Source: Bradyrhizobium canariense
Lineage (GTDB): Bacteria; Pseudomonadota; Alphaproteobacteria; Rhizobiales; Xanthobacteraceae
Direction: 5' to 3'
DNA length: 64,000 nt
NCBI RefSeq assembly: GCF_900105125.1
Contig: NZ_LT629750.1
Coordinates: 682,001 to 746,000, forward strand
Each line of letters opens with the position of its first letter. Position 1 is the first letter of the stretch. The notes below the pieces were generated by a model. The model was not told the origin of the DNA. It did no database searches and worked only from the letters and a program-made list of their open reading frames with translations. The translations under genes were made by a program, and so were the position numbers. Shown here piece by piece: positions 8,824 to 18,212 of the stretch.

Positions 8824-9837
8824 TTACCACCCCTCCAGTACGATCTTGCCGCGTGACTTGCCGGACTCCAGCAGCGCGTGCGCACGCTTGAGATTGGCGG
8901 CGTTGATGGTTCCGAAGGTCTGATCGATCGTGGTGCGCAGCACGCCCTTGTCGATGAGATCGGCGACGTCGTTCAACAGCATGTGCTGGCCGATCATGTC
9001 CGGGGTCTGGAACGATGAGCGCGTGAACATCGATTCCCAGTGGATCGAGATGGCCTTGCCCTTGAAGGCGCTGACGTTGAATTCCGGGGGATCGTCGATC
9101 AGGCCATATTTGCCCTGCGGGGCCATGAAGTCGGCGATCGCCTTGTAGTGCTGGTCGGTGTAGGTGAGGCTTGCGACCAGCGCCACCGGCGGCACTTTGA
9201 GCTTGTCGATCTGCTCCTTCATCGGCTTGCCGTGATCGATCACGGCGTGGGCACCGAGGTCGAGGCACCATTTTTGCGATTCCGGCCGGGTCGCGGTGGC
9301 GACCACGGTAAGGCCGGTGAGACGGCGCGCGAGCTGGATCAGGATCGAGCCGACGCCGCCGGCGCCGCCCGTAATCAGCAGCGTGCGCGGATCGACGCTC
9401 TTGCCGGGCACGGCGCCGAGCCGGTCGAACAGCAATTCCCAGGCGGTGATCGAGGTCAGCGGCAATGCGGCGGCCTGCGCGAAGGAAAGGCTTTTCGGCT
9501 TGCGTCCGACGATGCGTTCGTCGACCAGATGAAATTCAGAATTGGTGCCCTGGCGCTGGATCGAGCCGGCATAGAAAACCTCGTCGCCGGCCTTGAACAG
9601 TGTGACGTCGGGACCGACGGCGTCGACGATGCCGGCTGCATCGTAGCCGAGGATTTTTGTCTCGCCTTCAGGCGGGGCGGCGCGCTTGCGCACCTTGTAG
9701 TCGACCGGATTGGCCGAAATCGCCTTCACGGCCACGCGGATGTCGCGACCGCGCGGTTCCGGTTTGGCGGTCTCGAAATCGATCAATGCCTGGGGATCAT
9801 CGACCGGGAGTGACTTTTTATAGCCGACAGCCTTCAT
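8824..9837 (-). CDS. Zinc-type alcohol dehydrogenase-like / NADPH:quinone reductase (MDR family)
   Basis: A 337-residue medium-chain reductase. The N-terminal GroES-like domain has MKAVGYKKSLP and ILGYDAAGIVDAVGPDV; the Rossmann motif is LLITGGAGGVGSILIQLAR near residue 155. The catalytic zinc ligands are absent, as in quinone reductase-like members (ZADH family YhdH/Zta1-like). The ATG at 9837 follows GGAGACAAC. It is divergent from an HxlR regulator with a 115-base gap, the common arrangement in which the regulator controls the reductase in response to electrophiles or quinones. Confidence 0.9.
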   Translation of the reverse strand: MKAVGYKKSLPVDDPQALIDFETAKPEPRGRDIRVAVKAISANPVDYKVRKRAAPPEGETKILGYDAAGIVDAVGPDVTLFKAGDEVFYAGSIQRQGTNSEFHLVDERIVGRKPKSLSFAQAAALPLTSITAWELLFDRLGAVPGKSVDPRTLLITGGAGGVGSILIQLARRLTGLTVVATATRPESQKWCLDLGAHAVIDHGKPMKEQIDKLKVPPVALVASLTYTDQHYKAIADFMAPQGKYGLIDDPPEFNVSAFKGKAISIHWESMFTRSSFQTPDMIGQHMLLNDVADLIDKGVLRTTIDQTFGTINAANLKRAHALLESGKSRGKIVLEGW

Positions 9838-9917
9838 GTCCGTTGTCTCCATTTGATGTCGTGAGCACCTAACTGTCGCGCTGGCGTCTTTTTGGCAAGT
9901 ACTGTAAATCCGGGGAT

Positions 9918-9939
9918 ATAGTCCCTGTTTGGATACTAT
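9918..9939. promoter_or_regulatory. Candidate HxlR operator in the divergent intergenic region
   Basis: The imperfect palindrome ATAGTCC...GGATACTAT lies just before the HxlR start and in the shared promoter region. HxlR/YodB-type regulators bind TACT-N-AGTA-like inverted repeats, so this is a plausible operator. The assignment rests only on position and symmetry. Confidence 0.45.
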
Positions 9940-9952
9940 TGGGAAAATACCC

Positions 9953-10330
9953 ATGAAACGACGGAATTTCGCGCACCGGCCCGGCTGCGCGGTCGAAGCG
10001 ACGCTGGATCTGATCGACGGCAAGTGGAAGGGCGTCATCCTCTACCATCTGCAAGGCGGCACTCAGCGGTTTGGCGAATTGCGCCGGCGAATGCCTGGCA
10101 TTACCCAGCGTATGCTGACCAAGCAGCTCCGTGCGCTCGAGGACGACGATCTGGTGATCCGCAAGGTCTATGCCGAGGTGCCGCCGCGGGTCGAATACCG
10201 CCTGTCGGAGATCGGCGAAAGCCTGCGTCCGGTGATCGATATCCTCAAGGCGTGGGGCGAAGGCCATCAGGAAAGACTGTCCTGCGCGGCTGTTCCGGAA
10301 ATCATCAAAGCGCCTCATCGCGCGGCCTAG
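9953..10330 (+). CDS. HxlR family transcriptional regulator
   Basis: A 125-residue single-domain winged-helix protein. It has the family markers RPGCAVEATLDLIDGKWKG, FGELRRRMPGITQRMLTKQLRALE (recognition helix) and the wing PPRVEYRLSEIGESL. A cysteine at about residue 13, in the GCxVE motif, is the usual redox or electrophile sensor of the YodB/HypR group. A TTG eight codons upstream could also start translation, but the ATG at 9953 fits the family. It is divergent from the quinone reductase gene, which is its likely target. Confidence 0.92.
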   Translation: MKRRNFAHRPGCAVEATLDLIDGKWKGVILYHLQGGTQRFGELRRRMPGITQRMLTKQLRALEDDDLVIRKVYAEVPPRVEYRLSEIGESLRPVIDILKAWGEGHQERLSCAAVPEIIKAPHRAA

Positions 10331-10412
10331 GTAACGAACTCGCGTCCCCGTTTCCCTTCTCTGACAGGCCCCTCAAGCCTATATCTGAGCCACAAATTTC
10401 AGGATTCTCCGC

Positions 10413-11803
<1,391 letters not shown>

Positions 11804-11807
<4 letters not shown>

Positions 11808-13132
11808 GCCCGAAGCGACCACGCGAAACGGCAACGCTTTTCGCTGCGGCGGGAATGGAGCGGGACGCGCCGCATCCGCTTCCGGACAGATTACGCCCGC
11901 GCACGCTGTCGGATGTGGTCGGCCAGGATCACATCCTGGGGACGGACGGTGCGCTGACGCGCATGCTGGAGACGCGCACGCTCGGCTCGCTGATCTTCTG
12001 GGGCCCGCCCGGCACCGGCAAGACAACCGTGGCGCGGCTGTTGGCTGACGCGACCGAACTGCATTTTGAGCAGATATCGGCGGTGTTCTCCGGCGTCGCC
12101 GATCTGAAGAAGGTGTTCGACGCCGCGCGCGCCCGGCGTGAGACCGGCACGGGAACGCTGCTGTTCGTCGATGAGGTGCACAGGTTCAATCGGGCGCAGC
12201 AGGACTCGTTCCTGCCAGTCATGGAAGACGGCACCGTGGTGCTGGTGGGGGCGACCACCGAAAATCCCTCGTTCGAGCTCAACGCCGCTTTGCTGTCGCG
12301 GGCGCGCGTGCTGGTGTTTCATTCGCTAGTTCCGGAGGCGATCGAAAAGCTGTTCGCCCATGCCGAAAAAATCGAAGACAGGAAGCTGCCGCTCGACGCG
12401 GAAGCGCGCGCCGTACTGGTGCGCATGGCCGATGGCGATGGCCGCGCCGCGCTGACGCTTGCCGAAGAGGTCTGGCGCGCCGCGCGCGAGGGCGAAATTT
12501 TCAATGCCGAGCAATTGCAGGACATCCTGCAACGCCGGGCGCCGATCTACGACAAATCCGCCGATGGACATTACAACCTGATCTCGGCGCTGCACAAATC
12601 GGTGCGCGGCTCCGATCCCGACGCCGCCCTGTATTATCTCGCGCGGATGATGGATGCCGGCGAGGACCCGTTGTTTCTGGCGCGACGCGTGGTCCGCATG
12701 GCGGTCGAGGACATCGGCCTTGCCGATCCGCAGGCGCTGGTGATCTGCAACGCCGCCAAGGACGCCTATGACTTCCTCGGCCATCCCGAAGGCGAACTCG
12801 CGATCGCGCAAGCCGTGATCTATCTCGCGACCGCGCCGAAATCGAATGCCGCCTACAAGGCATTTGGCGCGGCGATGCGCGCGGCCAAGGAGGGCGGTTC
12901 GCTGCTGCCGCCAAAGCACATCCTGAATTCTCCGACCAAGCTGATGAAGTCGGAAGGCTATGGCGGCGGCTACGAATACGATCACGATGCACCCGATGCA
13001 TTCTCCGGTCAGGACTATTTCCCGGAAGCGCTGGGCCGCCAGACCTTTTACGATCCGCCCGACCGCGGCTTTGAACGCGAGATCCGCAGGCGGCTGGATT
13101 ATTGGGCCAAGCTGCGCCGCGAGCGCGGCTAA
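11804..13132 (+). CDS. rarA: Replication-associated recombination protein A (RarA/MgsA AAA+ ATPase)
   Basis: A 442-residue AAA+ ATPase that acts at stalled replication forks. Walker A is GPPGTGKTT (residues 67-75), Walker B is LLFVDEVHRFNR (119-130), and sensor 1 is the TTENPSFELNAALLSRARV segment. The C-terminal MgsA tetramerisation region includes ALHKSVRGSDPDAALYYLARM and VRMAVEDIGLADPQAL. The start overlaps the protease stop by four bases, which decides the start. The htrA-rarA coupling is common in rhizobia. Confidence 0.95.
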
Positions 13133-13254
13133 CAGGCTTTGCGGTCGAAAACGTAAAAAAGCGGAGAATTCGGCTCAATCCATATTGCCAGTTTCCGGTT
13201 GCAAGTGTCGATTAAGCCTTGATCGAATTTGAATCGGATGTGGATGGAGCCAAC

Positions 13255-13764
13255 ATGAATTGCCGGAATGCACGCGTCTTCGCGTTCGCCTTTATTAGTT
13301 TCGTTTTCGCATCGATCAACTGTGCATCTGCGCAAATCGTGGCGCTCGGCCATAGTATGGTACGCGGCAACGTCTCCGAGTCCGAAATGTGGCCGGCCGT
13401 GCTGGAGGGATTGCTGCGGGCGAAGGGCTCACAGGTTCATGTCGCCAACGCCGGAGTTTGGGGCGAGACCACGGATGCAACACTTGCGCGGGTTTCGAGC
13501 GCTGTCCCGCAAGGGACCAGGATCGTTATCCTGGCCGACAATCAGTTCAATGATGTGCGGCACAATATGAGCCCAGTCCAGGCTCTGGCAAATATCGCAG
13601 CGATCAAGAGCCAGTTGAAGGCGCGTGGCATCCGGGTCGTCGACGCCACGGGGACCGTCATCTCCATACTGAGGCAACCCGGCGGCGCGGGCCCCGATGG
13701 CCGTCATTTGAGCGTCGAAGGCAACAAGAAGGTCGCGGCCATATTGGCGGGCATGGTGAGATAG
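13255..13764 (+). CDS. Secreted SGNH/GDSL-type hydrolase with a variant block I
   Basis: A 169-residue protein with an N-terminal signal peptide (FAFAFISFVFASINCASAQ). Block I reads LGHSMVRG, so the usual GDS is GHS. Block II is NAGVWGETTDATL, block III ADNQFND and block V PDGRHLSVEG, whose Asp and His complete the catalytic set. It is a small lipase/esterase-type fold, probably periplasmic. The ATG at 13255 is the last methionine before the signal peptide; the frame is open 12 codons further upstream. Substrate unknown. Confidence 0.8.
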   Translation: MNCRNARVFAFAFISFVFASINCASAQIVALGHSMVRGNVSESEMWPAVLEGLLRAKGSQVHVANAGVWGETTDATLARVSSAVPQGTRIVILADNQFNDVRHNMSPVQALANIAAIKSQLKARGIRVVDATGTVISILRQPGGAGPDGRHLSVEGNKKVAAILAGMVR

Positions 13765-13780
13765 AACGGACAATCGCTGC

Positions 13781-14047
13781 CTATTTCCCCGTCCTGATGA
13801 AATCCAGGACCTGGTCGCTCATCCGCGTGTCCTCGGTATTGATCGAATAGATCTCCGACATATGACTGTGCTGCGCCAGCATCAACGCATGCGCACATCC
13901 GTTGGCGCCTTTGCAGGTCGCGGTCTTCAGCAGTTCGAATTGCTCGACGAAGCGGGGCGGGTCGAGTTCGGCGGAAGCGATCATCAGCGGTATCTTTGTT
14001 GCCAGCAAACCCTGCAGCGAGGACCGCTCGGCATAGCGTGAGCTGGG
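13781..14047 (-). pseudogene. Alpha/beta hydrolase (esterase), detached C-terminal part
   Basis: The minus strand reads SSRYAERSSLQGLLATKIPL, then LMIASAELDPPRFVEQFELL, and ends LDFIRTGK. This is the C-terminal third of the HGGG-type esterase whose N-terminal part lies at 17430-18113 on the same strand. It holds the family catalytic Asp (AELDPP) and His (QHSHMSE). The two parts are in phase if the DNA between about 14048 and 17432 is removed. The C-terminal part has no start of its own; upstream of residue S it runs into mobile-element sequence. Confidence 0.85.
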
Positions 14048-14115
14048 GTAATCCGATCCCGGCCACTCGCTAATCTTGTGCTGGGGTTGATTCGGCCCAG
14101 CAAAGGAGACAAGCG

Positions 14116-15290
14116 ATGGCCCTGTATGTCGGACTGGATATTTCACTAAGAATGACGTCAATCTGCGTCGTCGAAGCGGATGGCTCGTCGGTATGGGAAG
14201 GCAAAGCCGAAAGCGAGCCGGTCCCGTTGGTCAAGGTGCTTTCGCCTTGGCGAGAAAAAATCGCTCTCGTCGGAATCGAAGCTTGTCCGCTTTCCGAATG
14301 GCTTTACGGCGCATTGGTTGAGAGTGGGTTTCAGATCGTCTGCATTGAGACCCGGCATGCACAGCGCTTCTTGTCCTCTCGTCCCAACAAGACCGACCGC
14401 AGCGATGCGCGCGGCATCGCTGAAATGATGCGCCTCGGACACTATCGATCGGTTCATGTGAAGAGCAAAGCGTCACAGTTGCTCCGAACGACCCTGATCG
14501 CGCGCAAGAAGTTCGTCGATCACATGCTGGCGATCGAAGACACTATCCGGGGGTTGATGAAGGTGCATGGGTTAAAGCTTGGTGCAGTGCATCGAAGTCG
14601 GTTTGCGGCGAGGGTCGAAACTCTGCTCGCGGATGCGCCTGACTTGCGTATGGCCATCGAGCCGCTGCTCGAAGCGCGCAACATGATGCGTAAGCACAAA
14701 GCCCTTATGGATCGGCAGCTTTCGCAAATGGCTCGCAAGGATGATGTTTGCAAGCGGTTGATGACCGTATCCGGCGTTGGTCCGCTCGTGAGCCTATCGT
14801 TCAAAGCAACGATTGACGATCCAAACCGGTTCAAGGATTCCAAGGCCGTTGCGGCACATCTGGGATTGACCCCTCGCGTCTATCAGTCGGGTGAGATTGA
14901 TCGATCAGGCAATATCAGCAAGTGCGGCGACAAGCTGATGCGGCATGCGCTCTATGAGGCCGCGAACTCGCACATGCGTATTTCCAAAAGTGGTCGACAC
15001 TTCGGGCCTGGGGCGTCAAGCTCGCCAAACGTATCGGGTCCAGGAAAGCGTGCGTGGCAGTTGCCCGCAAACTCGCGATTATCATGCATCGAATGTGGGT
15101 CGAGGAAACGGACTTCCGCTTCGGAAAGCCGCCTGTGACCCAACCACATAGGGATCGTCCCGGCGTAACGATCTGCTCTGCCGAGGACGTGGGGAGGGTC
15201 AGTCCGTTTCGATCCCTGTGCGGTGCTCAAGCACGCGCTGTGAGCTTGGACGACCTAACTCGCCGGACCTCATCATGGAGCATGCCGTAG
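14116..15290 (+). pseudogene. IS110-family transposase, frameshifted near its C-terminus
   Basis: The N-terminal RuvC-like DEDD domain has GLDIS (first Asp), GIEACPLSEW (Glu) and NKTDRSDARGIAEM (Asp pair). The C-terminal transposase-20 domain has LMTVSGVGPLVSLSFKA and LGLTPRVYQSGEIDRSGN, which includes the catalytic serine region. After SHMRIS the frame shifts at a run of four A (14986-14989). The expected sequence (WSTLRAWGVKLAKRIGSRKA and on to RKLAIIMHRMWVEETDFRFG) continues in the other frame to 15290. One lost A explains this. The enzyme is probably inactive unless the shift is bypassed. Confidence 0.88.
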
Positions 15291-15480
15291 GGCTGACTCC
15301 GGACAGAAGCGCGGGCCAGGCAGTGGTGGATCGCGGAACGATAGCCGCATGATGCGGCAACGATCGTTGCCCGAATGGGCGGAGACACCGGCGAGCGGTG
15401 GCTCCGGTCGCGGATCTATGCCCGAGACTAGAGCGTGACCGACCGAAAGGGCGGGCCGCCCAGACATCATTTCCGGTTAC
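15291..15480 (+). other. Non-coding 3' end of the IS110-type element with a strong hairpin (possible guide RNA)
   Basis: No gene is seen here. At 15337-15368 an inner stem GCCGCA-TGA-TGCGGC is enclosed by an outer AACGAT/ATCGTT pair. IS110/IS1111 elements encode a bridge RNA in a non-coding end. This stretch is the longer non-coding flank of the transposase, so it is the place to look for one. The RNA assignment is inference. Confidence 0.35.
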
Positions 15481-15862
15481 CCAATAGGCGTCATGTTGAT
15501 ATTATTGGGACTGACGTACATTGTGCTTCATGCCAGCGTCGAAAGGGTCGAGCCGGGTGGGCCGACCGAGGTTGATCGGGCGGATACCGAAGCCGCGGAC
15601 CCCTCCGCGCTGATCTGGCCGGTTGCATAATTGACCAGGAATGTGATCGACGACGATTGGGCGTTCACCGAGCTTGTGGAGATCGAGCCGGCCGATGACG
15701 AGGATATCGAGGCGCTGCTTGCCGTGGCTATGTTCCGGGTGACTGTGACGGCGTCCAGGGCCTCATTGTTGTTGACCTCTGCGGTGCTGACGCTAACACC
15801 GGGAGCCGCCCCGGTGCCACCGCCGGCTTCGTCTTCCGACCCGAAATGCTTGTCGAGGACTA

Positions 15863-16710
15863 GGTGGTGTGGACACTTATCGCATCCATAAGATGATGGC
15901 TGCGAGAGTGATGACGGCAAGGTAATTTCGAGCGGTCTTTTCGAAGCGGGTGGCGACGCGGCGGAATTGCTTGAGCTTGGAGAAGCAGCATTCGACAAGA
16001 TGGCGCTGGGCATAGAGATGTTTGTCGAGCGGATATTTGAGCGCGCGTGACGGGTTGTTGGGGATGACGGCGAGCGCTCCCTTGGCGGCGATGGCTTCGC
16101 GCAAATGATCGGCGTCATAGGCTGTATCGGCCATAACGATCTCGGCGGGCAATCCCTCGATCAATGCGGCGGCTTGCGGTGCATCGCCCTTCTGACCTGC
16201 GGTAAGCGTGAAGCGCACCGGACATCCCAGGCCGCGAACGGCCAGATGTATCTTGGTGCTCAGGCCGCCGCGCGAGCGGCCAAGCGCCTGATCTTCAGAC
16301 CCCCTTTTTTCGCCCCGGCAGCGTGCTGATGCGCCCGGACGACGGTGGAATCGACGATCAGATATTCGAAATCCGGGTCGTCGGACATCGCCTCGAAGAT
16401 CCGCCACCAAACACCCTTGATGCTCCATCGACTGAAGCGCCGGAACACGCTGTTCCAATCCCCGAACGCTTCCGGAAGATCACGCCAGGGAGAGCCCGTC
16501 CGCACGATCCACAGCACACCTTCCACGAACATCCGGTTGTCGCGCCCGGTGGAGCCTTTCTGGTCAGGCCGACCTATAATCAGAGGCGCCATCCGCTCCC
16601 AAGCCGCATCGCTCAAAACCAACCGATCCATCACACCCAAGGCCGCCTCCCAAAAAGAAGCCTTGAATCTGATTTGCTCCTAAAAGGGAATCCTTAGAGT
16701 CCACACCACC
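15863..16710 (-). mobile_element. IS5-family (IS427-like) insertion sequence, 848 bp
   Basis: Terminal inverted repeats GGTGGTGTGGAC (15863-15874) and GTCCACACCACC (16699-16710) are perfect over 12 bases. The target is CTAG, with TA duplicated at 15861-15862 and 16711-16712. This is the size, target and end structure of IS427-group elements. It sits inside the Ser/Ala-rich gene and looks intact, so it may be recent. Confidence 0.92.
15877..16631 (-). CDS. IS5-family transposase made from two overlapping frames
   Basis: The first frame starts MDRLVLSDAAWERMAPL at 16631 and carries DUF4096-like WRDLPEAFGDWNSVFRRF and the first catalytic Asp (LIVDSTVVRAH). The second frame ends at 15877 and carries the second Asp (MADTAYDADHL) and the Glu region (VECCFSKLKQFRRVATRFEK). 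The frames overlap at AAAAAAGGGGG (minus strand, 16310 to 16300), where a -1 slip joins them into a DDE transposase of about 251 residues. Programmed frameshifting is usual in this group. All catalytic residues are present. Confidence 0.88.
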
Positions 16711-17429
16711 TAGAGTGCCGTTGCCACTTAGCGCGGTCCCATAAAACTGCGTGCTGGCATTGGTATCGACCGTCAGGGTGAAGCCATCGACGGTCAAGCT
16801 GTTCGACAGGCTCTTGCTCGGTACGAATGACTGGAACGGCGGCGGTTCATTGGCGTCGGCGAGCGTCTTGATCTGCGCCACGATCGCTTCGACCTTCGAG
16901 CCGGTTGTCGGTTGTGCACTAGCCGGCGGGGTGTCGGTCGCTTCGGTGTTCTCTTCGAGGATACCCTGCAAGCTGACGGGCGCGCCCGTTTTGGTGCCGG
17001 CGTTGTTGGCGCGCTGTTGATCGACATAGGCTTGCAAACGGTCGGCGGCGTCCTGATCGGACTGCACCTTGGCGGCGGCCGCCGCTTTGGCCTGATCGGA
17101 TAGCGTAACGAAGACTGCCGCGCCGGAGCCGGCGCTCGATGTCGCCGCGGATGAGGAAGCGGAGCTGCTGCTGGTGGCTGTCGGCGCCGGGGGTGCGCTG
17201 GAACCGCTGGCAATCAGCTGCGCCAGGACATTGCCGATCGACGGCGCGGTTGCGGAAATCGTCGCCAAAAGCCTTACTCCCGCAAATGCGCACTGCACTG
17301 TCGGGAGCAGCTTCATTGATTCGAGTTAACAATGCCTGAATTCAGGGGGGCCCGCTCTCAAAACGGAGCAATATCAGACATCGAGCGCGCCGGAGAAGAG
17401 GGCTTGACCTCACGGCTCGGATTATAGAA

Positions 17430-18113
17430 GGGATCGGAGCCGAAATAGGCGATCTCGGCGTCACCGGCCGGTGTCTCCGTGAGGTCATAGATGCCGGAGA
17501 TCATGATGGCGCCGGCTAGTCCGCCATCCCTCACTTTGTAAAACTCGGGGTGCGAGACGTAGTTAGCGACATGAACCGCGCCTGCGGAATGTCCCATCAG
17601 ATAGAGGCGGGCAGGGTCACCGCCGCGCTCGCCGATCCTGTCCGAGGTCCATTGAACGGCGCTGGCCAGATCTTCCGCACCCGCCGGCCACGGTGATTGC
17701 GGCGCGAGGCGATAGGTGACGTTGACGCCGATAAAGCCGTTCTTGACCGCCCATAGCATCACATTGTCGTAAAACGGGCTGCCGGGAGCGTGTTTGTTGC
17801 CGGCGATGAATCCGCCGCCGTGAACGAAAATCAGCACCGGACGGTTCGAAGCCGCTGTCTCCGGCATGAAGACGTCGAGCAGATTGCGAATGGAAGCGCC
17901 GTATTCAACATCGCGCTCGATCCTGACGCCCGGATACGGTTCCCTCTGCTGGAGCGGTGCCTAGAGCGCTGCAGTCCTGGGCGGATCGATGACGCGGCCG
18001 AGCGCTTGCAGCCGGGCTGCGATATCAGCCGGCATCGGGCCTTCCTGGCCCTGTGCCGCCGTCACCGTGATGATCAATGCCGCGACCACACCCAGAACCG
18101 ATTTCAACGACAT
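17430..18113 (-). pseudogene. Alpha/beta hydrolase (esterase), N-terminal part with an internal stop
   Basis: From the ATG at 18113 the minus strand gives a signal peptide (SVLGVVAALIITVTAAQGQ) and then EGPMPADIAARLQALGRVID. A TAG at 17963-17961 stops it after RTAAL. The same frame goes on with APLQQREPYPGVRIERDVEY, the oxyanion motif HGGGF and the nucleophile elbow GHSAGA, and ends at GSDP next to the insertion. It is an HGGG-type (BD-FAE / hormone-sensitive-lipase-like) secreted esterase. The nonsense codon and the split by 3.4 kb together show that the gene is dead. A Tyr codon (TAT/TAC) changed to TAG would fit family spacing. Confidence 0.88.
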
Positions 18114-18212
18114 TCCGAGGCTCCCGCTGATTTCCCGGCTGTTTTGTCGATGATGGCCGAATTCGCAGTGATTCGCCGTGACGATTCGCTGCTTTTGCGC
18201 TACGCAACGGCC

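Larger units (their letters stand above)
15528..17316 (-). pseudogene. Ser/Ala-rich secreted-type protein gene interrupted by an IS5-family element
   Basis: Reading the minus strand from the ATG at 17316 gives a hydrophobic start, a Ser/Ala/Pro-rich region, FVTLSDQAKAAAAAKVQSDQ, and then runs into the insertion after GNGTL. The same protein resumes beyond it with VLDKHFGSEDEAGGGTGAAP and ends at 15528. Removing 850 bases (element plus TA) restores one frame of 312 residues. The function is unknown; low complexity and the lack of a known domain suggest a surface or secreted protein. I do not recognise a family beyond similar rhizobial hypothetical proteins. Confidence 0.75.
14048..17429. mobile_element. 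About 3.4-kb insertion that splits the esterase gene
   Basis: Removing about 3385 bases here rejoins the two esterase halves in frame at a shared GGG (14045-14047 and 17430-17432). TAATCCGA-N-CC occurs near the left edge (14049-14059) and in inverted orientation near the right edge (17414-17424), which looks like subterminal inverted repeats. The content is a frameshifted IS110-type transposase, a structured non-coding stretch, and a Ser/Ala-rich gene with an IS5-family element inside it. The edges are known to within about six bases. It may be one mobile unit with a passenger or the sum of several events. Confidence 0.65.
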
